Origin: Myxococcales bacterium 68-20
GTDB lineage: Bacteria > Myxococcota_A > Polyangia > Polyangiales > Polyangiaceae
DNA: 64,000 nt
Direction: 5' to 3'
NCBI GenBank assembly: GCA_001899635.1
Contig: MKVQ01000043.1
Location: 369,962 to 433,961 of the forward strand
The notes below the pieces were generated by a model. That model did not search any database. It saw only the letters and a program-made list of their open reading frames with translations, and was not told the origin of the DNA. Shown here in pieces: positions 1-6,599 of the stretch; position 1 is the first letter of the stretch, and each line of letters starts with the position of its first letter. The translations under genes and the position numbers were made by a program.

Positions 1-874
1 GCGAGCTCGGAGCTCGAGTCGCGAGCTCCACATGCGCAGAGGCCGACGAGGCGTGGGCGTTCGGCGCCTCGGCAGGCTTGCGCCTCCTGCCACCTGGACG
101 AGGCGTCTTGCCGAGCCGCTCTTTCTCCAGCCGGGCGAGCAGCAGCGCGAGCGACGCGTCGAGGATGGTCTCCAGATCGCCGGTCGGGTTGCGGTGGAGC
201 ATGAGGTCCTTGATGCGGTCGATCGCGTCCTTCGTCCCGGCGCTCACGGTGACCTCGACGCGGTACCTCGTCGCCGAGAGCGGCTCGATTCTCGGCCGAG
301 GTACGGGCGCGGTCGCCGCCGCCAGCGACAGAGACCACGTGCGCGCGGCATCGGAAGGCGGCGCGACGACGGACACCGGCGAGACCGGCGAGACGACGGA
401 CACCGACGAGACCGGCGAGACCGGCGACAGCGGCGCTTGCGGCGCGACGGGCTCGAAGGACGTCGGTACGTCCGGACGCGGAAAGCGCGCGGCCACCATC
501 TTCTCGACCTCCCGCGTGCTCTTGCCGGACGCTTCGCGGAGCAGCTCGTCGACGTTGTCGCTCGTCAGGTGCTTCCGCACTGCGTAGAGAGCGCAGAGAT
601 GGACATCACCCCGCTCGATATATCCGAGCACCTGGGGGAAGCGCTGGACGGTGCGAGCCGCCACGATCCGGCGGTGCGCCTCGCCCTCGCTCATCCCGAG
701 CTTGCGCGTGCAGAAGTCCCATAGCGACGAGCACGCGTGAACGCGGTCGAGCCGCCGCTCGTCGACCTCGACGAGATACGCGATGAGCTCCGCGCACCAG
801 ACGTTCCCCTTGCCGACATGCCCGCGCAGGCGCACGAGCAGCTCCTCGTCGGACAGATCCCCCGGTTTGTCCAT
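1..874 (-). CDS. HNH endonuclease family protein (DUF222-like N-terminal region), cut by the left window edge
   Basis: The frame is open from an ATG at 874 to the window edge, giving 291 visible codons with no stop. The N-terminal part is helical, running from MDKPGDLSDEELLVRL through a segment with SSLWDFCTRKLGMSEGEAHR to a block ending DELLREASGKSTREVEKMVA. This matches the N-terminal domain of the HNH endonuclease family that is abundant in myxobacteria and actinobacteria. In that family the HNH nuclease motif lies at the C-terminus, which here would be beyond the edge, so the nuclease itself is not seen. A Ser/Val/Pro linker around 360-440 is made of short repeats (SPVSPVSSVSVVSPVS). No operon partner is visible. 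The role is unknown; members are often suspected to be selfish or defence-linked. Confidence 0.75.
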   Translation of the reverse strand, partial: MDKPGDLSDEELLVRLRGHVGKGNVWCAELIAYLVEVDERRLDRVHACSSLWDFCTRKLGMSEGEAHRRIVAARTVQRFPQVLGYIERGDVHLCALYAVRKHLTSDNVDELLREASGKSTREVEKMVAARFPRPDVPTSFEPVAPQAPLSPVSPVSSVSVVSPVSPVSVVAPPSDAARTWSLSLAAATAPVPRPRIEPLSATRYRVEVTVSAGTKDAIDRIKDLMLHRNPTGDLETILDASLALLLARLEKERLGKTPRPGGRRRKPAEAPNAHASSASAHVELATRAPSS

Positions 875-1094
875 GACCGCTTCTAACACGCGGGTTCGCG
901 GCTCGCGGGAAGGCCCCGTCCGCGCGCGATCGACGCTCCGACCACGTCGCGAGGCCTTCCGCGCGCGAGCGCCACGGAGGGCGCGACTGCCTGCCAGCAC
1001 GGCCCGCTCGAGGCACCGACCTGCGCGTTCGCGCCGCCCATCCTCCCGAATGACGTCAAGCGCGATCTCCGAAATCGTCATCGCCATGGACCGA

Positions 1095-1720
1095 GCGGCT
1101 GACGCCTGTACCAATCCATTCGATCCGGGTGCAGGCATGGAGACACACCTGCCGGACCATCCACGTTTCGGGGCGGTGTCCGAGCTCGTGAAAGCCTCAC
1201 CTCACGGCGCGCGTCACGCCATGTGAGACTCGACCTCGCGATGGGCGGATCGAGGGGCACGTCACGCCGCACGCCAATCGCCTACGTGCGGGCGACGATG
1301 AGCAACACGCATCGATCGACGAGACCGCCTGCGCTTTCGCCCTCGCCACCGTCCCGAGGATTCGTCATCGGATATGGGCTGGGCGGCTGACGCCTGTACG
1401 AATCCATTCGATCCAGGTGCAGGCATGGAGACACCTGCCGGACCATCCGCGTGTCGGGGCGGTGTCCGAGCTCGTGAAGCCTCGCCTCACGGCGCGTCAC
1501 GCCGCACGTCAATCGCCCACGAGCGAGCGACTATGAGCAACACGCATCAATCGACGAGACCGCCCGCGCTTTCGCCCCCGCCAACGTCCCGAGGATTCGT
1601 CATCGGATATGGGCTAAGCGGCTGACGGCGGTGCGTTGGATCAGGTGCACGCATGGAAGACACGCCTGCCGGCCATGACCTCTCGACGCGCGTCATGCTC
1701 GTACGAAAGTCGAGCGAGTG
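1095..1720. repeat. Degenerate tandem repeat, about 2.5 copies, in a gene-free stretch
   Basis: The stretch 875-1964 holds no convincing gene. Inside it the block beginning GCGGCTGACG starts at 1095, 1383 and 1618, giving periods of 288 and 235 bp. Each copy carries CATTCGATCC, a GTGCAGGCATGGAGACAC-like segment, GGCGGTGTCCGAGCTCGTGA (first two copies only), then GAGCAACACGCATC and GAGGATTCGTCATCGGATAT before the next copy. The first copy has roughly 50 extra bases near 1219-1271. The third is partial and more diverged, fading out by about 1720. Short reading frames across it differ between copies, so it looks non-coding. Confidence 0.8.
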
Positions 1721-1905
1721 CGTTGCATGCGCTTCCGTGTGCGGCCCGAGCCGCCCCGGCCACGAGATTGGGCTGGTGCGGGCTGGCGGCCACGCGACAT
1801 GACGACGGCTCGAGCCCCCTTGCAGATCGCTGACAGCGCGGATGACCGCATTCGCTCTGGTTCTGCGGCGCAAACCTGCCGACGGGTTCGCTTCCCCAAA
1901 CCGAA

Positions 1906-1935
1906 GCGCCGCGATCCCGTCTGGGACCGCGGCGC
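1906..1935 (-). terminator. Strong hairpin downstream of pilP
   Basis: Bases 1906-1918 and 1923-1935 form a stem of 13 pairs around a 4-base loop, with eight perfect outer GC pairs (GCGCCGCG/CGCGGCGC) and five inner pairs, one of them G-U on the minus-strand RNA. It lies 30 bases past the pilP stop codon. It is most simply the end of the pilMNOP transcript. There is no long U run, which is common in high-GC genomes. Confidence 0.65.
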
Positions 1936-1964
1936 CGCTGAAGTTAATCTGTCGCTCGATCGGG

Positions 1965-2564
1965 TCAGAGCTTGTCGCGCTGCTCGGAGTCGGCGCGGAG
2001 CGCGATCACGCGCGACGCGGGAGGAATGCCGGGCTGCGCGGGGTCTTCACGCGTGAAGACGATGTCTCCGTCGCGGACTTTGTTCACGCGCCAGTTGATC
2101 TGGTAGTCGGTGCCGTTCGCTCCGCCGATGTGCACGATCTCGGGGCGGCCGACCCAGTCGCCTCGCTTGATGACCCAGCCCTTGCCGCTGGGATCGACGA
2201 CCATCGCGCGCGGGTACTCACCGCCGGTGACGATCGCTACGAGCTTCAGCTCGTCGAGCGAGAACTGCGGGAGGATGACCTCCTTCTGCACGTGGGCGAT
2301 CTTCTTCACCTCCGGCCCCATCACGGACACGTAGGTCCGGAACGGGTCGCGGTTGCGATCGCTCTCTGCGAAGTCGTTCTCCGCGAACTCCATCCGCGGC
2401 AGCGGCGGAGGGGTCGGAGCCGCTGCACCCGCGTCCGGGGCGGCGGCCACCGCCGGCGCTGCGGTGGAGCCGGTGGTCACGCCCTGGATGACCGTGTCCG
2501 GAGAGCACGCCGACGCGGCCAGCGCGAGCACGACGGCGCCGGAGGCGATGACGAACGGCTTCAT
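1965..2564 (-). CDS. pilP: Type IV pilus inner-membrane lipoprotein PilP
   Basis: A 199-residue lipoprotein. The signal peptide MKPFVIASGAVVLALAASAC ends in a lipobox with Cys20, followed by an Ala/Pro-rich linker to about residue 55. The globular part has RDPFRTYV, LDELKLVAIVTGG, the KGWVIKRGDWVG core, and FTREDP near the end, all typical of PilP. In the pilus machine PilP links the PilN/PilO inner-membrane ring to the PilQ secretin. Its ATG overlaps the pilO stop (TGATG), so it is translationally coupled. A longer in-frame start exists inside pilO but would remove the signal peptide from the N-terminus. The expected downstream pilQ is absent; a hairpin follows instead. Confidence 0.9.
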   Translation of the reverse strand: MKPFVIASGAVVLALAASACSPDTVIQGVTTGSTAAPAVAAAPDAGAAAPTPPPLPRMEFAENDFAESDRNRDPFRTYVSVMGPEVKKIAHVQKEVILPQFSLDELKLVAIVTGGEYPRAMVVDPSGKGWVIKRGDWVGRPEIVHIGGANGTDYQINWRVNKVRDGDIVFTREDPAQPGIPPASRVIALRADSEQRDKL

Positions 2565-3193
2565 CAGTGACCTCCCGCGGGCGCAGCCCCAGGCGTGGCG
2601 GGCGTGCCAGGAGCCCCGGCGGGCGCCGCTGCCTTCTTCAGCAAGTGGAACGTCGTCGCGAGGCACGTCGCCTTGAGCACCACGTCTTCGCCCTCGATCT
2701 TCGGATCGCCCAGCTCGAGGTTCTCCATGTTGATGATGCGGTCCTGCTTGCCGACCTCGTACACGAACTTCGCGATCTGGTGGAAGCGGCCGGTGATCTG
2801 GAGCTTCATCGGGACCTTGGCGTAGAAGGTCTGCGGGATCTCCTCCATCGGGGACCACGCCTTGAGGTCGATGCCGCTGATGTTCGACACGGACTGGAGC
2901 GCGGAGAGGAACGTCGCCGCCTCGGGCTCCGTGGGGAGCACCTTGTTCAGCTCGCGCTGCTTCTGCTGGCGCATCGCGAGCTCGTCGCGATCGGCGAAGT
3001 AGCTCGCTTGCGACTGCTTCACCTTCGAGAGCTCGGTCTCGAGCTCCGCGGTCCGCGAGCGTTCGCGATCGATGCGCGCGGCGACGTCCGTGTGGAGCAG
3101 CACGTAGTAGGCGACCCCGAGGAGGGTGCAGAAGAGCGCTCCGACGCCGATCTTTCCGGCGATGGGGAGGCGGTTAAGGCTGAGAGAAGCCAT
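2564..3193 (-). CDS. pilO: Type IV pilus inner-membrane protein PilO
   Basis: A 209-residue bitopic membrane protein. It has a short cytoplasmic N-terminus, one membrane span at about residues 15-33 (VGALFCTLLGVAYYVLL), a periplasmic coiled coil from about 37 to 85 rich in Glu/Arg/Lys, then a compact alpha/beta domain with LSALQSVSNISGIDLKAW and KLQITGRFHQIAKFVYEVGK. This is the standard PilO layout, in which it pairs with PilN to form the alignment complex. The C-terminal 25 residues are an Ala/Pro/Gly tail. It lies 1 base downstream of pilN and overlaps the start of pilP. Confidence 0.88.
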   Translation of the reverse strand: MASLSLNRLPIAGKIGVGALFCTLLGVAYYVLLHTDVAARIDRERSRTAELETELSKVKQSQASYFADRDELAMRQQKQRELNKVLPTEPEAATFLSALQSVSNISGIDLKAWSPMEEIPQTFYAKVPMKLQITGRFHQIAKFVYEVGKQDRIINMENLELGDPKIEGEDVVLKATCLATTFHLLKKAAAPAGAPGTPATPGAAPAGGH

Positions 3194-3194
3194 G

Positions 3195-3869
3195 TCAGTA
3201 CCTCACCTTCGCGCTCATCTCGAACTTCACGAGCTCGAGCTTCGTCGTCGCGTCGACCGCCTTGCTCGCCGGCAGGAGCTTCACTTCGTAGAAGTAGTCG
3301 CTCAGCGTGAGGCGCCGCAGGAACTCGGAGACGTCCTCGCCGTCGCGCGCGAAGCCGGAGAGCTTCACGCTGCGGTCGGCCTCCTTGTAGCCCGAGAGCC
3401 AAAGCCGGCGCGTGTCCCAGCTTCCGTTCGGGACCGAGCTCGGATTGTCGCGCTTGAGCTGCTCGAGCTTGTCGCGATCGACCGTGGGGCCGCGACCAGG
3501 CGTCATGATGCGCGAGAGCTCGAGCATCGTCGCCGTGGGGCCGGTGCGCGCGGCCTGGAGCTTCTGGATCGCCTCTTCACGATCGCGAAGCTCCTTGAGC
3601 TGCGCCTTGATTGTGGCGTGCTGCGCGATCTCGCGCTTGATGTTGTCGATGTTCCCCGTCAGCTCCGTGTTGTGCTTCTGCACCTGCGTAAGCTGATCCT
3701 GCTTCGTCTTGTAGACGAACAGGAGGACGATGACCTCGAGGAGCACGGCGCCGAGGACGAACGCGAGCCAGACCTGGCTCTCGCCGCCGCCCGAGACTTC
3801 GGCCGGCGCGCCTGCTTCGCCACGACGGCGAAACTGCTTCTTTTGCGGCAGTAGATTGATGCGGATCAT
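3195..3869 (-). CDS. pilN: Type IV pilus inner-membrane protein PilN
   Basis: A 224-residue protein starting with the family signature MIRINLLP, which in PilN docks into a groove of PilM. A basic patch follows (QKKQFRRRGE), then a membrane span at about 33-54 (VWLAFVLGAVLLEVIVLLFV), a coiled coil to about 105, and a periplasmic alpha/beta domain ending EFLRRLTLSDYFYEVKLLP and a strand-rich tail. It overlaps the pilM stop by 4 bases (ATGA), so the two are coupled. It has an insert of about 15 residues between the IRINLLP motif and the membrane span compared with short homologues. Confidence 0.9.
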   Translation of the reverse strand: MIRINLLPQKKQFRRRGEAGAPAEVSGGGESQVWLAFVLGAVLLEVIVLLFVYKTKQDQLTQVQKHNTELTGNIDNIKREIAQHATIKAQLKELRDREEAIQKLQAARTGPTATMLELSRIMTPGRGPTVDRDKLEQLKRDNPSSVPNGSWDTRRLWLSGYKEADRSVKLSGFARDGEDVSEFLRRLTLSDYFYEVKLLPASKAVDATTKLELVKFEMSAKVRY

Positions 3870-4924
3870 GACCGCCGCTCCTTGTCACAACGCAAGCTGA
3901 GCCCCAGCGCGACGACGAGCTGCGCCGCCCGCATGCGCATGTCCTGCTCGTTGACGTACTTCGGGTCGACGCCGAGCGTCGCCATCGGATCGAAGACCTG
4001 CACGGGGACGTGGGCGCGCTTCTCGATCGACTGACAGAGCGGCGCGAGGTACGCGCTCCCGCCGGAGACGAAGATGCGGCTGATCTCGGTCTCACCGCTC
4101 GTCGCGAGGTAGAAGTCGAGGCTTCGCTGGATCTCGCCGGCAAGGCCGTCGCACGCCGACTGGATGATCTGGTGCACTTCCTGCGGGACGATGTCCGTCG
4201 GTCCGCCGCCGCACTTGTAGGCCTCGGCCTGCTCGAACGGGACGTTGCACTGCTTCTGGATCTCTTCGGTGATCGAGTTGCCCGCATTCGTGATCTCGCG
4301 CGTGAAGGCGGAGACGCCGCGAGAAACGATGTTGAGCGAGGAGACCGCCGCGCCGACGTTGAGGAGGGCGATCGTGCCGTCCTCGGGGAGACCGTGCTGG
4401 TACTCGAAGATGTTCTGGATGGTGAAGGCGTTGATGTCGACGATGACGGGCTTGAGCTTCGCTTCGCGGACGATCGCGGCGTAGTCGTTGATCTCGTCCT
4501 TCTTCGCCGCGACGAGCAGGAGATCCATCTGCGCGGCCTCGGGGCGCCGCCGCAGGACCTCGTAGTCGATCGACATGACCTTGATGTCGAACGGGATGTG
4601 CTGCTCGGCCTCCCAGCCGATCTGTTCCTCCAGCTCCTCGTTGGTCATCATCGGCACCGTGATCTTCCTCACGATGACCGACTGACCGTAGACGCCGATG
4701 GCGACGTCCTTCTGGGAGATCTTCTGGTCGTGGAAGATCCGGAGCAGCGCCTCCACGACTGCGCTGGAGTTCATGACGTGACCGTCGATGATCGCCTGCG
4801 CAGGCAAGGGCGCGAACCCGTACCTCACGACCTGGAGCTTCTTTCGCGACTCTTTGAGCTGCACGACCTTGATCGCGCTTGCCCCGATATCGACGCCGAC
4901 CAGGTTTTTGCCTTCGCCGAGCAT
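3866..4924 (-). CDS. pilM: Type IV pilus assembly protein PilM, actin-like ATPase
   Basis: An actin/FtsA-fold cytoplasmic protein of 352 residues from the chosen ATG. The phosphate-1 motif is GVDIGASAIKVVQLK at about residues 9-23. The phosphate-2 region is VDINAFTIQNIFEY, with LLNVGAAVSSLNIVSRG after it, and the adenosine motif is IFVSGGSAYLAPL. PilM binds the PilN N-terminus and connects the pilus alignment complex to the motor. An upstream ATG at 4990 would add 22 residues; I prefer 4924 because it places the GVDIG motif where homologues have it. Neither start has a clear ribosome binding site. It is the first gene of pilMNOP. Confidence 0.88.
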   Translation of the reverse strand: MLGEGKNLVGVDIGASAIKVVQLKESRKKLQVVRYGFAPLPAQAIIDGHVMNSSAVVEALLRIFHDQKISQKDVAIGVYGQSVIVRKITVPMMTNEELEEQIGWEAEQHIPFDIKVMSIDYEVLRRRPEAAQMDLLLVAAKKDEINDYAAIVREAKLKPVIVDINAFTIQNIFEYQHGLPEDGTIALLNVGAAVSSLNIVSRGVSAFTREITNAGNSITEEIQKQCNVPFEQAEAYKCGGGPTDIVPQEVHQIIQSACDGLAGEIQRSLDFYLATSGETEISRIFVSGGSAYLAPLCQSIEKRAHVPVQVFDPMATLGVDPKYVNEQDMRMRAAQLVVALGLSLRCDKERRS

Positions 4925-5051
4925 GGTTCGCACAAAGTGTGACAGCCCGCGTAGGCAGCCGTCAAAAAGTCGGTGTTCGCTCGCGCTCATTTTGCGGAGG
5001 CGAGGACGTACAAGGGGGAACAGGTGCGACGGGCTTCATTAAGCGCTGCCG

Positions 5052-5100
5052 TCCGCGACCTCATCTGCCACGGAATCCTTCGCTCCTGTGAGGTCGCGGA
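5052..5100. repeat. 12-bp inverted repeat upstream of pilM
   Basis: TCCGCGACCTCA at 5052-5063 is matched exactly by its reverse complement at 5089-5100, with a 25-base loop. It lies about 130 bases upstream of the pilM start and covers the stop codon of the broken frame described at 5061-5430. It could be that gene's terminator or an operator for the pilus operon; the sequence alone does not decide. Confidence 0.5.
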
Positions 5101-5430
5101 GGTCCGGACGGTCCGCCGGAAACAGGCCGACCGAACGAGCCATCGTCATGAGGGTCGTCGACGTGAAGCACGACCGCGACGCTCGCAACATCGCGCATCG
5201 CGAGCTTCTCCGAGTTGCCCCGGACGAACAACCGACTCACGCGCCCGCCTCGGGTCGACGACGTATTCGGTCGCGCCCTCGACCCAGCGGATCGGCGGGT
5301 GCCCGGCGCCGACCTCGAATGCCCCCGCCGCCGTCGCATCCACACGCGCAGCGAAGACGACCGCTTCGAGCGCCTCACCGAAGCCTGCCCTCCCCGGCGA
5401 AGCCACCGAAAGCAGCGGGATTACCGGCAC
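5061..5430 (-). pseudogene. Possible small gene broken by a one-base frameshift
   Basis: Two overlapping minus-strand frames look like one protein. The first starts at a GTG at 5430 and reads VPVIPLLSVASPGRAGFG, then EALEAVVFAARVDATAAGAF and HPPIRWVEGATEYVVDP. The second reads GRVSRLFVRGNSEKLAMRDV, then ASVAVVLHVDDPHDDGSFG, and stops at 5061. A single-base shift near 5250-5257 would join them as YVVDPxGGRVSRLFVRG. The residue mix on both sides of the join is protein-like, and past the join each frame becomes Arg-rich noise. I do not recognise the family. It could equally be a sequencing error or chance, and it would be divergent from the peptidase gene at 5491. Confidence 0.3.
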
Positions 5431-5490
5431 ATGTGCAGCTCCCGGGTCGGCCCTTGTGCCGCAGCGGGGATGGAGTATGGAGGTTGGCTC

Positions 5491-6450
5491 ATGATGCGGA
5501 CAGGCCTCATCTCGATGGCGGCCCTCGGGGGTATCGTTCTCTGGTCTTCGACCGTCCGTGCGGACATCCAGCACACGATCGGCAAGGGCCACACGATCCA
5601 GGCGATCGCGAATCGCTACCGCGTCACGCCGAAGTCCATCATCGAGGCCAACCGCCTGAAGGACCCGAGGCGCCTCAAGATCGGCGACGTCCTCACCATC
5701 CCGGGCGTCAATCCGCCCAAGGACAAGGACGGCAAGGCGAAGGGCAAGGAAAAGGACGGCAAGGCGAAGGCCGGCAAGGACAAGGACGCCAAGGCCGAGG
5801 CGAAGAGCTTCGCCGCGAAGCCGAAGACGCCCGGCGTCATCCACGTGAAGCGCTTCGCCTCGACGGAGGAGGTCGACCTCCGCATCACCGACAAGAGGGG
5901 CAAGATCGCTGCAGCCACGCTCAAGTCGATGGAGAAGATGCTGCGCTTCCCGAGTGGGGCGAGCCACCCGGTCGAGCCGCGCCTCATCTCCCTCCTCGGG
6001 ATCGTGTCGAACCACTTCGGCAGCCGGAAGATCGAGGTCGTCAGCGGCTTCCGCCCCTACACGCCGACGCAATACACGAAGCACTCGAACCACAATCACG
6101 GCAAGGCGATCGACTTCCGCGTGGTCGGTGTCCCGAACGAGGTCGTGCGCGATTTCTGCCGGACGTTGAAGAACGTCGGCTGCGGCTATTACCCGAACAG
6201 CATGTTCGTCCACATGGACGTGCGTGAGTCGTCGGCGTTCTGGATCGACTACTCCAAGCCGGGCGAGCCGCCTCGCTACAACGCTGCCAACGTCGACGCC
6301 GACGAGGGAACGAGCGACGTCCACGGCGACTCGCAGCCGAGCGCCAACACGGCGCCGCCCGAGACCACGCCCGAGCCGCCCCCCGGCTCGGAGACGCCGA
6401 CGAACGAGAGCGACACGCCGCCGGCCACGAAGTCGTCCGACGACGAGTGA
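5491..6450 (+). CDS. Secreted LysM-domain peptidase, M15/DUF882 (YcbK-like) murein endopeptidase
   Basis: A 319-residue exported protein. GGAGG at 5479-5483 lies 7 bases before the ATG at 5491, which sets the start; upstream in-frame codons are Arg/Pro noise. A signal peptide (about 1-24, ending VRA-D) is followed by a LysM peptidoglycan-binding domain (about 27-71, HTIGKGHTIQAIANRY). A Lys/Asp/Gly linker of repeated KDGKAK type follows. The DUF882/M15 domain at about 110-255 carries SGFRPYTPTQYT, HNHGKAIDF (zinc ligands H203, D208) and FVHMDVR (H241). Such enzymes cut peptide cross-links in murein. The last 60 residues are a disordered Pro/Glu/Thr tail. It is monocistronic and convergent with the next gene. 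Confidence 0.85.
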   Translation: MMRTGLISMAALGGIVLWSSTVRADIQHTIGKGHTIQAIANRYRVTPKSIIEANRLKDPRRLKIGDVLTIPGVNPPKDKDGKAKGKEKDGKAKAGKDKDAKAEAKSFAAKPKTPGVIHVKRFASTEEVDLRITDKRGKIAAATLKSMEKMLRFPSGASHPVEPRLISLLGIVSNHFGSRKIEVVSGFRPYTPTQYTKHSNHNHGKAIDFRVVGVPNEVVRDFCRTLKNVGCGYYPNSMFVHMDVRESSAFWIDYSKPGEPPRYNAANVDADEGTSDVHGDSQPSANTAPPETTPEPPPGSETPTNESDTPPATKSSDDE

Positions 6451-6545
6451 GACCGAGACCTACTGGAAAACGCGCGAGCTCGTCGAGAACGCCGGGCTCG
6501 CCCCGGCACGTGCGCTCTCGCTGAAGAGCATGACGTCTCGCTGAC

Positions 6546-6579
6546 GAGCGCGCGCCCTGTCGCCGAACAGCGCGCGCTC
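6546..6579. terminator. Hairpin between convergent genes
   Basis: GAGCGCGCG at 6546-6554 pairs with CGCGCGCTC at 6571-6579, and inside them CTGT (6557-6560) pairs with ACAG (6567-6570). It lies between the ends of the M15 peptidase gene (6450) and the convergent gene (6600), where it could stop transcription from either side. Confidence 0.55.
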
Positions 6580-6599
6580 TCGTCGACGAGCGCGGGGAG

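Noticed and set aside
1078-1899. Several short frames across the tandem repeat
   Set aside because: They change frame between repeat copies and carry no protein-like pattern.
5215-5490. N-terminal extension of the M15 peptidase gene
   Set aside because: The extension is Arg/Pro noise; the ATG at 5491 has a strong ribosome binding site and begins a proper signal peptide.
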